This document shows, in pieces, positions 1-5,490 of a stretch of DNA of 7,168 bases. How positions within the stretch are numbered: the first letter of the stretch is position 1; each line of letters begins with the position of its first letter. A program made the position numbers and the translations under genes. Under the pieces are notes generated by a model, which was given only the letters and a program-made list of their open reading frames with translations, did not search any database and had not been told where the DNA came from. Source of the DNA: Desulfurococcales archaeon (GTDB lineage Archaea; Thermoproteota; Thermoprotei_A; Sulfolobales; Desulfurococcaceae); contig JAMOPC010000449.1 in NCBI GenBank assembly GCA_027064845.1, positions 1-7,168 on the forward strand, given 5' to 3'.

Positions 1-497
1 TAGAATTATTCCACGGAGATGCGAGAAGCATAGATATACTCAAAGATAACTCAATAGACCTCGTTCTTACTCATCCTCCTTATTTCAACATAATAAAATA
101 TAGCTCAAAAACGAGTCTAGAAGGCGATCTATCGAGATATAGGAAACTAATAGATTATCTCAGAGGAATAAAACAAGTACTAGGAGAAATCTACAGAGTA
201 TTAAGACCAGGACACTATATGGGAATACTAGTAGGAGATACTAGAATTAGGAGACACTATGTTCCCTTAACACATTATGTGTTAGAAATAATTCTTCAAA
301 CAGGATTCATACTTAAAGAAGAAATAGTCAAAATACAACACAAGATGAAAACAACAAGAGAATTCTGGCAAAAAATCAAGGAAAGAGACTATTTGCTGAT
401 TTATCACGAGAAATTATTCATTGCTAGAAAACCAAAAACAATGAATGAATATAAAACATACAAGTATAGTACTAAACAAAAATATACATCGATATGA
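1..497 (+). CDS. DNA methyltransferase (N4/N6 family), C-terminal part
   Basis: The reading frame is open from base 3 to the TGA at 495-497 and gives 164 residues, with the N-terminus outside the window. Visible residues 23-29 read THPPYFN, a variant of the [DNS]PP[YFW] catalytic motif IV of amino-methyltransferases that modify adenine N6 or cytosine N4 using S-adenosylmethionine. It is preceded by an HGDAR stretch (4-8) and the strand NSIDLVLT (16-23), as in the N6_N4_Mtase fold. YRVLRPGHYMGILVGDTR (about 62-79) matches the helix-strand that follows motif IV in this family. No FxGxG SAM-binding motif I follows, so it probably lies upstream, before motif IV. HPPY in place of SPPY or DPPY is somewhat unusual. 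No restriction endonuclease is visible, so this could be an orphan methylase or half of a restriction-modification system. Family call is firm; base specificity is not determinable. Confidence 0.8.
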   Translation, partial: ELFHGDARSIDILKDNSIDLVLTHPPYFNIIKYSSKTSLEGDLSRYRKLIDYLRGIKQVLGEIYRVLRPGHYMGILVGDTRIRRHYVPLTHYVLEIILQTGFILKEEIVKIQHKMKTTREFWQKIKERDYLLIYHEKLFIARKPKTMNEYKTYKYSTKQKYTSI

Positions 498-542
498 ACA
501 ATTTCATCAAGATAGTTAAACTAGATTATTTCTTTATGATTT

Positions 543-558
543 AAAGATTCGAGTCTTT
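543..558. terminator. Small near-palindrome after the methylase gene
   Basis: AAAGATTC followed directly by GAGTCTTT is a 16-bp near-palindrome with one G-T wobble. In RNA it would give a 5-bp stem closed by a six-base loop, 45 bases after the methylase stop. There is no long T-run behind it, so a role in transcript ending or processing is only a possibility. Confidence 0.2.
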
Positions 559-573
559 GTACAATTATGTTTC

Positions 574-619
574 ATAAATAGTATTTTCAAGGACACGATT
601 TTAAGCAATATATAGAGGT
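574..619 (+). promoter_or_regulatory. Candidate promoter and RBS of the broken secreted-protein gene
   Basis: ATAAATAGTA at 574-583 resembles an archaeal TATA box and would place a transcript start near 605. GAGGT at 615-619 is a ribosome binding site eight bases before the GTG at 628. This spacing selects GTG 628 rather than the ATG at 621, which is in another frame and soon hits a stop. Confidence 0.35.
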
Positions 620-627
620 AATGGAAA

Positions 628-1229
628 GTGAGGAAAGTTTTTCTAATTGCCGTATTGATAGTAAGCATAATCATATTAATTAATGTAACTAGCTATTTAA
701 TCAGTAATAGTTCATGTTATTATGGTATAAATCACACTAAAGACATCCTGGGTTTTGAAACTGTTGGTGGAAGAATGATATTAAATGATATTATATGATG
801 AATTTAAGGAGTTCATAGCCTCTAGGAAACTAGAGATTTATCTCCCAACATGCTTACCTGATAAGTACTCGCTATCAGCAATATGGGCTAGGGATAAGGG
901 TGATAACCTAGGTTTTCCACTGATTATTTTGTATAGTAAAAATAATGTTACTGATTATAAAGCAAGAGAAGATACCCTAATTATAGAAATAACATCGTCT
1001 TCTCCTGCTCCTCTAGAACAATATATTGAGAATGGAGCAAAACCTATATATAATAAGAATGATAGTTTACTAGGTGTTTTATTCGAGAAAGCTTATTGTC
1101 CAACATGTATCTCTCAAAAAAACCTTACCTTTAGCAATAGTTAGAATAAACGGGCTAGACTGCTTAATAAGTTTTAGAGACCCAAATACATTAATAATGA
1201 TAATAAATACGATGAAACAACTCTCATAA
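628..1229 (+). pseudogene. Small secreted/membrane-anchored protein broken by two +1 frameshifts
   Basis: Three consecutive reading frames join into one gene. Segment 1 (GTG 628 to 783) encodes MRKVFLIAVLIVSIIILINV, a signal peptide or anchor, then a short linker with one cysteine (residue 30). Segment 2 (794 to about 1121) carries a globular extracellular-looking part containing YLPTCLPDKYSLSAIW and CPTC. Segment 3 (1122-1229) encodes LPLAIVRINGLDCLISFRDP and a C-terminal helix. The breaks are a 10-bp tandem duplication at 774-793 and one extra base at the A7 run 1116-1122. Removing 10+1 bases yields an intact 196-residue protein. The pattern 'LP..Y.L....' near the start with 'VRING...LI' and a closing helix recalls DUF4367-like secreted domains, but I only see a resemblance. 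As it stands, segment 1 ends at TGA 796-798 and an internal ATG at 785 could express segment 2 alone (119 aa, to 1144), without a signal peptide. Function unknown. The gene is probably inactive in this strain. Confidence 0.7.
774..793 (+). repeat. Exact 10-bp tandem duplication causing a frameshift
   Basis: AATGATATTA occurs twice back to back (774-783 and 784-793). Ten is not a multiple of three, so the second copy shifts the frame by +1 and leads to TGA at 796-798. With one copy removed, the reading passes directly from GGRMIL to YDEFKEF in the following open frame. This fits a recent slippage or duplication event inside a once-intact gene. Confidence 0.9.
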
Positions 1230-1321
1230 TAGTTCTTTAATTATTTTCTAATATATGATTTTCCAGCAATAAAACCTACTCATAAGTACGATCACATAAT
1301 GGAAAATAATGTAGGATAATC

Positions 1322-1350
1322 TATAGAATAAACAAGTGTGTATTTCTATA
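1322..1350. repeat. Imperfect inverted repeat / hairpin
   Basis: TATAGAATA (1322-1330) can pair with TATTTCTATA (1341-1350): nine base pairs with one bulged T and a ten-base loop. It lies about 95 bases after the pseudogene stop and 26 bases before a TATA-like element. It could end a transcript or be a regulator site. The stem is almost all A/T, so it may also be chance. Confidence 0.3.
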
Positions 1351-1375
1351 TAGGATAGGTTCTGAGTTAAAAATA

Positions 1376-1385
1376 TTTTAAATAG
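1376..1385 (+). promoter_or_regulatory. TATA-like element upstream of vapBC
   Basis: TTTTAAATAG is close to the archaeal TATA-box consensus and would start a transcript near 1405-1410. That gives vapB an untranslated leader of about 120 bases, unusually long for a crenarchaeon. Either the leader has a role, it encodes something unrecognised, or the true vapB promoter is the nearer element at 1501-1508. Confidence 0.35.
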
Positions 1386-1500
1386 TATAACTTATCGTTC
1401 TTAAGACATCGGTAAAATGGTTTCTACGACTGGTTATTTAGAGATACTTCGGTTCCGATCAATAGATGCAATGTAATAGAAAGGTTTTAGGTATCCTAGG

Positions 1501-1520
1501 TAAATATAGTATACTTGGTG
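1501..1520 (+). promoter_or_regulatory. Proximal TATA-like element and RBS of vapB
   Basis: TAAATATA at 1501-1508 sits 21-28 bases before the ATG at 1529, where a TATA box would lie for a leaderless vapB transcript. GGTG at 1517-1520, eight bases before the same ATG, is instead a ribosome binding site for a leadered transcript. Both point to ATG 1529 as the start. TAGGTA direct repeats at 1488 and 1497 flank a CCTAGG palindrome and could serve as an autoregulatory site for the ribbon-helix-helix antitoxin; this is speculative. Confidence 0.35.
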
Positions 1521-1528
1521 CAATAGGT

Positions 1529-1780
1529 ATGAGTGTAACAGTTTCGATTAAGGTCAAGAAGAGTGTTTTAGAGCTTGTGGATAAAATGGTAAAGTACGGA
1601 TTGGCTCGGAGCAGGAACCAAGCATTGAACATATTGATAGAAAAGGGATTAGAGAGTATTAAAGACGAAATCAGGTATTGGGATGAAATATACTGTAAAT
1701 CCGAGGAATTAGTTAAAAAAGGTTTCAAACTGAGTCACGGTGGATTAAATAAGATCTTAGAAGAGGTTAGATCAAGGTGA
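1529..1780 (+). CDS. vapB: VapB-type antitoxin, ribbon-helix-helix
   Basis: An 83-residue protein that should neutralise the VapC RNase encoded next and repress its own operon. The N-terminal strand MSVTVSIKVKK (1-11) followed by helices at about 12-24 and 28-45 fits a CopG/MetJ ribbon-helix-helix DNA-binding dimer, with SRNQALN (28-34) at the start of the second helix. The C-terminal part (about 50-83), with KKGFKLSHGG (63-72), is the kind of extended tail that wraps the toxin. An in-frame ATG at 1466 would add 21 residues, but these look unlike the family. The ATG at 1529 has GGTG eight bases ahead and places the beta strand at the N-terminus, so it is preferred. The stop overlaps the toxin start by four bases, implying translational coupling. 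Confidence 0.8.
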   Translation: MSVTVSIKVKKSVLELVDKMVKYGLARSRNQALNILIEKGLESIKDEIRYWDEIYCKSEELVKKGFKLSHGGLNKILEEVRSR

Positions 1781-2187
1781 TCTATCTAGATACAAACATT
1801 TTAATATCAGCGATCGACGAAAAAGACCCACTTCATTTAAAAGCTTTAGAACTACTAAACAAATATAATAGAGTTAAAAGAATCATTAGTGAACTAACTC
1901 TCGTAGAGCTAGCATCGGTTTATTCAAGAGCTGGTTTCGAGGACTCTTTAGCATATGCTTTAGCTACCATTAAGTCCTTGGATGCAGAGATTATTGAAAT
2001 AGATTATAATAAAGTATTGAAAAAAGCTTTTAGATACTCTAGAGAATTTAAGTTAAAAACCCTTGATCTCCTTCATGTAGTTACAGCTATTATGGTTAAT
2101 GCTGAATATTTTGCAACATTTGATAAGGATATTATTGGAAAGAAAGAAATTATAAGAAAATATGGGCTTACTATTGTTACACTTTAA
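1777..2187 (+). CDS. vapC: VapC-type toxin, PIN-domain ribonuclease
   Basis: A 136-residue PIN domain, the usual VapC length. These are Mg2+-dependent endoribonucleases that stop translation by cutting RNA such as tRNA or rRNA. All four expected acidic residues are visible: D5 in LDTN, E44 in LVELAS, D97 in LDLLH, and D116 in FDKD. The active site therefore looks intact and the toxin is probably functional. It starts with GTG at 1777, whose last two bases plus the next A form the TGA stop of vapB, the typical coupled arrangement. The RNA target cannot be told from sequence. The pair lies next to a decayed gene and a methylase, a setting common for toxin-antitoxin modules, but I see no mobile element ends. 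Confidence 0.9.
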   Translation: MIYLDTNILISAIDEKDPLHLKALELLNKYNRVKRIISELTLVELASVYSRAGFEDSLAYALATIKSLDAEIIEIDYNKVLKKAFRYSREFKLKTLDLLHVVTAIMVNAEYFATFDKDIIGKKEIIRKYGLTIVTL

Positions 2188-2211
2188 TTTCTTACTAATT
2201 TTTAAAGAAAT
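2187..2211. terminator. Possible hairpin between convergent vapC and LEA-like genes
   Basis: ATTTCTT (2187-2193) and AAGAAAT (2205-2211) are exact inverted repeats with an 11-base loop, starting at the vapC stop codon. The 45-bp gap separates convergent genes, so a bidirectional transcript end is expected here. The stem is short and A/T-rich, hence the low confidence. Confidence 0.3.
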
Positions 2212-2232
2212 AGTATTAGTATTGCCCTTGAC

Positions 2233-2715
2233 TTAGAGAAATTTCACTAATTGGGTTTTATTGAATTCTTTATTTATGATCATTCCTGGCAATATTTTTA
2301 TATGCCCTGTGCCTGATATGGTTATGTTTATGTATAGGTTTCCTTGTAGGAGGCTTATTATTAGTGCTTTTCCTAACTTCGTTAAATCAACTGTGATTGT
2401 TGTTTTAGCTGTAATATACGATTTTTTCGGTATGCTTATCCATGGTAAATGACCATTTCCTATATGTATCTTGTTAATAAATATCTTATAATCTGCTGAG
2501 AATTCTGGAGTGTCTATATCCCCATTATTGATAAATTGCACTTGAAAAGCAAGAGTCACTACAGTCCCACTTATACGTTCTATTCTACCTTCCGGGATTA
2601 TTTTAATATCTATATTATTGGCTATATTCTTCCCTGTATAGTAGGCTATTGAAAAAATAGTTGAAACAAATATTATGAGTAGGATTAAGACTACAATAAT
2701 TGTTTTCTTACTCAA
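2233..2715 (-). CDS. Membrane-anchored LEA14/WHy-like domain protein
   Basis: A 160-residue protein with an N-terminal membrane segment (about residues 5-26, after MSKK) and an outside beta-rich domain. The stretches VTLAFQVQFINNGDIDTPEF (53-72), DYKIFINKIHIGNG (75-88) and LYINITISGTGHIKILPG (127-144) follow the layout of LEA type 2 / WHy domains: strands around a conserved NN turn, then a G.G strand near the end. Such domains are found in archaea, often anchored, and are linked to stress protection or interaction roles; the exact job is unknown. The start is TTG at 2713-2715. Two TGA codons directly upstream in frame (2719-2724) exclude any earlier start, and GGGATGATGA just before it may act as a weak binding site. 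It follows the M32 carboxypeptidase by 39 bp on the same strand and is probably cotranscribed with it. Confidence 0.65.
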   Translation of the reverse strand: MSKKTIIVVLILLIIFVSTIFSIAYYTGKNIANNIDIKIIPEGRIERISGTVVTLAFQVQFINNGDIDTPEFSADYKIFINKIHIGNGHLPWISIPKKSYITAKTTITVDLTKLGKALIISLLQGNLYINITISGTGHIKILPGMIINKEFNKTQLVKFL

Positions 2716-2754
2716 TAATCATCATCCCGGATAAATTGTTGTGTTTTGTAAAAA

Positions 2755-4254
2755 TTAGTGTTTAAGATACTTTTCTTCAAGATACTTAATGAAATAATCT
2801 GGATTGTATTCTTCGCCAAAGGCTCTTCTAAGTAGTTCTTTGGGTGCGAAGGTTTTGCCCCATTTATGGATTTTTTCTTTTTGCCATTCCTGTATTATCT
2901 TGAACTGTTTTGTTCTGATAGCTTCGCTTATATTTATTGATTCTCTAAGCATGTGGTGCCTCATTTGTGCTGCTACTAGGTTTCCTAGAGTGTATGTTGG
3001 GAAGTATCCTATGTTCCCCATGCTCCAGTGTATGTCTTGTAGTATTCCTTCGCTATAGTTTCTCGGCTTTACTCCTAAGAGTTCTTCCATCATATTATTC
3101 CATAATTCTGGCAGATCATCTGCTTTGATTTCTCCTGCTACCATTAGTTTTTCAAGCTCTGCTCTAAGAAGTATGTGGAGATTATATGTTACTTCGTCTG
3201 CTTCAGTTCTTATTAAGCTTGGTCTGACTGTGTTGAAATAATAATAGATCTCTTCAGGCGAATACTTTTCTATGAATTTGAGGTTTTCTTTCAGAATAGG
3301 ATATATAGTTTCAATGAATTCAAGGCTTCTCCCAATTATGTTTTCCCAGAATCTTGATTGTCCCTCATGTATTCCGAGACTAACTCCTCCTGTTATAGGG
3401 GTTGTTGATAATGCTGGATCTATTTGGAGTTCATATAGTGCGTGTCCGTATTCATGTATTGTGCTCATTAGTGTCTTTTTGAAGTCAATGCCTTCATATC
3501 TAGTAGTTATTCTTACATCGAATATGCCCATGCTCTGTGTGAAGGGGTGAGGGGAAACATCTAATCTTGCTCTTTTACCCATAGGGAATCCGAGTAGTTT
3601 CAGTACCTCTTTATTAACTTTCTCCATTACTTTAGGATCGTATCTTACTTCTTCTAATTCATGTTTTGAAGGATATAGTCTCTCGCTCATAATTTTATCG
3701 AGTATTCTCTTGATTTCTTTCTTCAAGCGGCTAAGTATGTAATCAACATCTCTAGTCCTAAGCCCTTCTTCATACAGATCAACTAATGCATCATAGGGGT
3801 GTTCTTCCCATCCAAGATACTCTGCTTGTTTCCTAGATAATTCTATTATTTTCTCTAAGTAGGGCTTAAATATATTATAGTCATTCTTTTCTTTGGCTTG
3901 TTTCCATGCAAGCATTGCTTCCTGCGTCACTTTACTATATTCTGCAATGAATTCACTTGGTAGGGCTTTCATTATCCTGATTGTTCTCTGTAAAACCCTT
4001 ACCACTCCTTTCTCATAAATATTGAGATCTTCTATTTGAGAAGCCTTATCCACAAGTTCTACGAATTCGGGTTTGAGAATAAGTTTTTGAGCTAAAACAC
4101 TAAGCTCAGATCTAGCAATAGCTCTTTCCCGTACACCTTCTTCCGGCATATATGTTTGTGAATCCCAGCTCATAAGTGCTCTAGCGTGTCCAAGAGCCCA
4201 TATTATGCGGTATTTTTGAATTATTTGCTTAATTAATTCGTTTTCGAACACCAT
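2755..4254 (-). CDS. Family M32 metallocarboxypeptidase (thermostable carboxypeptidase 1)
   Basis: A 499-residue cytoplasmic zinc (or cobalt) enzyme that removes residues one at a time from peptide C-termini, as in the Pyrococcus furiosus and Thermus aquaticus carboxypeptidases. The length is normal for the family and no signal peptide is seen. HEYGH at 267-271 supplies two metal-binding histidines and the catalytic glutamate E268. E297 in HEGQSRFWEN is the expected third ligand. Other family signatures are intact: HPF (236-238), DVRIT (246-250), IRTEAD (348-353) and GILQDIHW (403-410). The motif often quoted as HESQ reads HEGQ here, probably a tolerated change. The start is ATG at 4252-4254, with GGTG (complement of 4262-4265) seven bases upstream. 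Downstream lies the LEA-like gene in a likely two-gene operon. The role is probably peptide catabolism, consistent with peptide-fermenting hyperthermophiles. Confidence 0.96.
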   Translation of the reverse strand: MVFENELIKQIIQKYRIIWALGHARALMSWDSQTYMPEEGVRERAIARSELSVLAQKLILKPEFVELVDKASQIEDLNIYEKGVVRVLQRTIRIMKALPSEFIAEYSKVTQEAMLAWKQAKEKNDYNIFKPYLEKIIELSRKQAEYLGWEEHPYDALVDLYEEGLRTRDVDYILSRLKKEIKRILDKIMSERLYPSKHELEEVRYDPKVMEKVNKEVLKLLGFPMGKRARLDVSPHPFTQSMGIFDVRITTRYEGIDFKKTLMSTIHEYGHALYELQIDPALSTTPITGGVSLGIHEGQSRFWENIIGRSLEFIETIYPILKENLKFIEKYSPEEIYYYFNTVRPSLIRTEADEVTYNLHILLRAELEKLMVAGEIKADDLPELWNNMMEELLGVKPRNYSEGILQDIHWSMGNIGYFPTYTLGNLVAAQMRHHMLRESINISEAIRTKQFKIIQEWQKEKIHKWGKTFAPKELLRRAFGEEYNPDYFIKYLEEKYLKH

Positions 4255-4261
4255 GTTTAAG

Positions 4262-4310
4262 CACCAAGAAGTATTTTTCAGTATTAACTAGATTGTATGT
4301 TTTAATAATT
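4262..4310 (-). promoter_or_regulatory. Promoter and RBS of the M32 carboxypeptidase gene
   Basis: Read on the minus strand, AATTATTAAAAC (about 4299-4310) is a TATA-like element that would start a transcript near 4280. The resulting leader of about 25 bases contains GGTG (4262-4265), seven bases before the ATG. The spacing is self-consistent, but the element is picked by eye in AT-rich DNA. Confidence 0.4.
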
Positions 4311-4315
4311 ACCTT

Positions 4316-4348
4316 ATTGATAACCCGGTTATTAATATCTTGATAACC
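4316..4348. promoter_or_regulatory. Putative operator: 21-bp palindrome plus a third half-site
   Basis: ATTGATAACC (4316-4325) and GGTTATTAAT (4327-4336) form an imperfect palindrome around C4326; nine of ten positions per arm match. TTGATAACC recurs exactly at 4340-4348, 23 bp after the first copy, roughly two helical turns. The block lies between two divergent promoters, covers the likely TATA box of thiB, and abuts that of the carboxypeptidase gene. This is how a dimeric repressor site would be placed. By context a thiamine-responsive regulator such as the archaeal ThiR family (HTH fused to a ThiN-type domain) is an attractive guess, but the sequence does not identify the protein. Confidence 0.5.
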
Positions 4349-4369
4349 AAATAATTATTAATGGGTGAT
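4329..4369 (+). promoter_or_regulatory. Promoter and RBS of the thiB-like operon
   Basis: TTATTAATAT (4329-4338) is a TATA-like element giving a predicted transcript start near 4359. GGGTGAT (4363-4369) is a near-perfect archaeal ribosome binding site five bases before the ATG at 4375. The short predicted leader leaves no room for a TPP riboswitch. The element overlaps one arm of the palindrome, so binding there should block transcription. Confidence 0.45.
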
Positions 4370-4374
4370 TAATT

Positions 4375-5472
4375 ATGAGGAAAGAGTATATTATAGTAAT
4401 AGTAGCGATCATATTGATTGTCGCGATAACCACTGCTTACCTGTATTACATGAAATATATAGGTGGAGAAGAAGAGAAAGAGCTAGTAATATACACTTAT
4501 CAGAGCCTATTAGCATGCGGCCCCAATCCTAACCAGACATGGGACAAAGTATTTGGAGGATTTGAGCGAACATATAACGTTAAGGTAAGAATAGTTAAGT
4601 TTAGTGATGCAGGAGAAATGTTAGCGAAAATTATTGAGGAAGTTAAAAGTGGTCATGTAGAAGCTGACGTCGTTATTGGTCTTGACAATATACAGATCAT
4701 TAAGGCTAAAAAAGAAGGAGTACTCGAACCATACACTCCAAAGAACATTGGCGAAATATATGATTGGCTCATCCAATCATATGATCCTGAACATTATGCT
4801 ATACCATATGATTATGGATTAATAGCATTCGTATACGATACACGATACATCAATGAATCCACTATACAAGACCTAACATTTGAGAAATTCATAAACACCG
4901 ACCTCGGCAAGACACTAGTAGTGGAGGATCCGAGAACTAGTAGTACAGGATTAAGCTTCTTATTATACGAGATAACTGTTTATGAGAAATACCTTGGTAA
5001 AGACTGGAGAACTTGGTGGGAAAAAGTAAAGCCAGCAGTAAAGAAGAGTTGGGATGATGCATTTGATGCATTTGAAAACGGTGAATATCATATTATGGTT
5101 AGTTATGCAACGGATCCAGCATACTCAGTATTCTTCTACAACTCGACAATTTATAAAGCAACACTTGTAAAGTACCATGGAAAACTACTTGGATGGCTCC
5201 AGATAGAAGGTATAGGAATAGTGAAGGGAGCTAAACACCCAGAACTGGCGAAGAAATTTATCGAGTGGTTCTTAAGCAAAGAAGTACAAGAAGAAATACC
5301 ACTCAATAACTGGATGTATCCAGCAAACAAGAACGTGGAATTACCTGATGTTTATAAATATGCTATTGATATGAACCAAGTAGAAGTAGTTAACTTGAAA
5401 ATGCCCCAGGAAGAAATAGCTGAGAACCTTGATAAATGGATAGAAGAATGGACTACTATAATGGGTCAATAG
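4375..5472 (+). CDS. thiB: Thiamine-type ABC transporter substrate-binding protein (ThiB/TbpA-like)
   Basis: A 365-residue surface protein that should bind thiamine, or its phosphate esters, and deliver it to the permease encoded next. Residues 6-26 form an N-terminal membrane anchor with no lipobox cysteine, as expected for an archaeal anchored receptor. The rest follows E. coli ThiB (TbpA) as I recall it block by block: LVIYTYQSL (37-45), ADVVIGLDN (97-105), IPYDYGLIAFVYD (143-155), VVEDPRTSSTGLSFLLY (182-198), KSWDDAFDAFENGEYHIMVS (224-243) with SYATDPAYS (243-251), and IPLNNWMYPAN (308-318). The aromatic residues in YTY, SYATDPAY and NNWMYP correspond to regions that contact thiamine in TbpA. 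It is about 35 residues longer than the E. coli protein, chiefly the anchor and linker. The start is supported by GGGTGAT. Substrate is inferred from family resemblance; a related cationic compound remains possible. Confidence 0.85.
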   Translation: MRKEYIIVIVAIILIVAITTAYLYYMKYIGGEEEKELVIYTYQSLLACGPNPNQTWDKVFGGFERTYNVKVRIVKFSDAGEMLAKIIEEVKSGHVEADVVIGLDNIQIIKAKKEGVLEPYTPKNIGEIYDWLIQSYDPEHYAIPYDYGLIAFVYDTRYINESTIQDLTFEKFINTDLGKTLVVEDPRTSSTGLSFLLYEITVYEKYLGKDWRTWWEKVKPAVKKSWDDAFDAFENGEYHIMVSYATDPAYSVFFYNSTIYKATLVKYHGKLLGWLQIEGIGIVKGAKHPELAKKFIEWFLSKEVQEEIPLNNWMYPANKNVELPDVYKYAIDMNQVEVVNLKMPQEEIAENLDKWIEEWTTIMGQ

Positions 5473-5490
5473 AATTATCGAGTGTTAGAA

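Larger units (their letters stand above)
1230..1528. other. Gene-free stretch between the pseudogene and vapB
   Basis: About 300 very AT-rich bases with no convincing protein gene on either strand. An open frame on the minus strand here (1459-1728) is only the shadow of vapB. The stretch holds an imperfect hairpin (1322-1350), a good TATA-like element (1376-1385), a weak long-range ATCGG/CCGAT complementarity (about 1408-1412 with 1455-1459), and the short TAGGTA direct repeats (1488-1493, 1497-1502) just ahead of vapB. Nothing here forms a recognisable tRNA, C/D-box RNA or CRISPR repeat. Confidence 0.6.

Noticed and set aside
621..683. Short ORF from ATG 621
   Set aside because: It gives about 20 polar residues before TAA. 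The GTG at 628 in another frame has the correct binding-site spacing and encodes a signal peptide.
1116..1124. A AAA AAC heptamer in the right phase for programmed -1 frameshifting
   Set aside because: A -1 slip leads to codons CCT TAC CTT TAG and stops at once. The productive change is skipping one base, so classic -1 frameshifting does not explain the gene.
1405..1470. Possible tRNA-like T-arm around GGTTCCGATC
   Set aside because: The loop lacks the expected A58-like position, the flanks do not pair as a T-stem, and no anticodon or acceptor stem can be built.
1466..1528. Upstream ATG start for the antitoxin
   Set aside because: The 21 extra residues do not fit the ribbon-helix-helix family, which begins with the beta strand at ATG 1529. 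No binding site precedes 1466 at good spacing.
4255..4374. TPP riboswitch ahead of the thiB-like gene
   Set aside because: I find no CUGAGA or paired THI-element core, and the predicted leader is only about 16 bases long.
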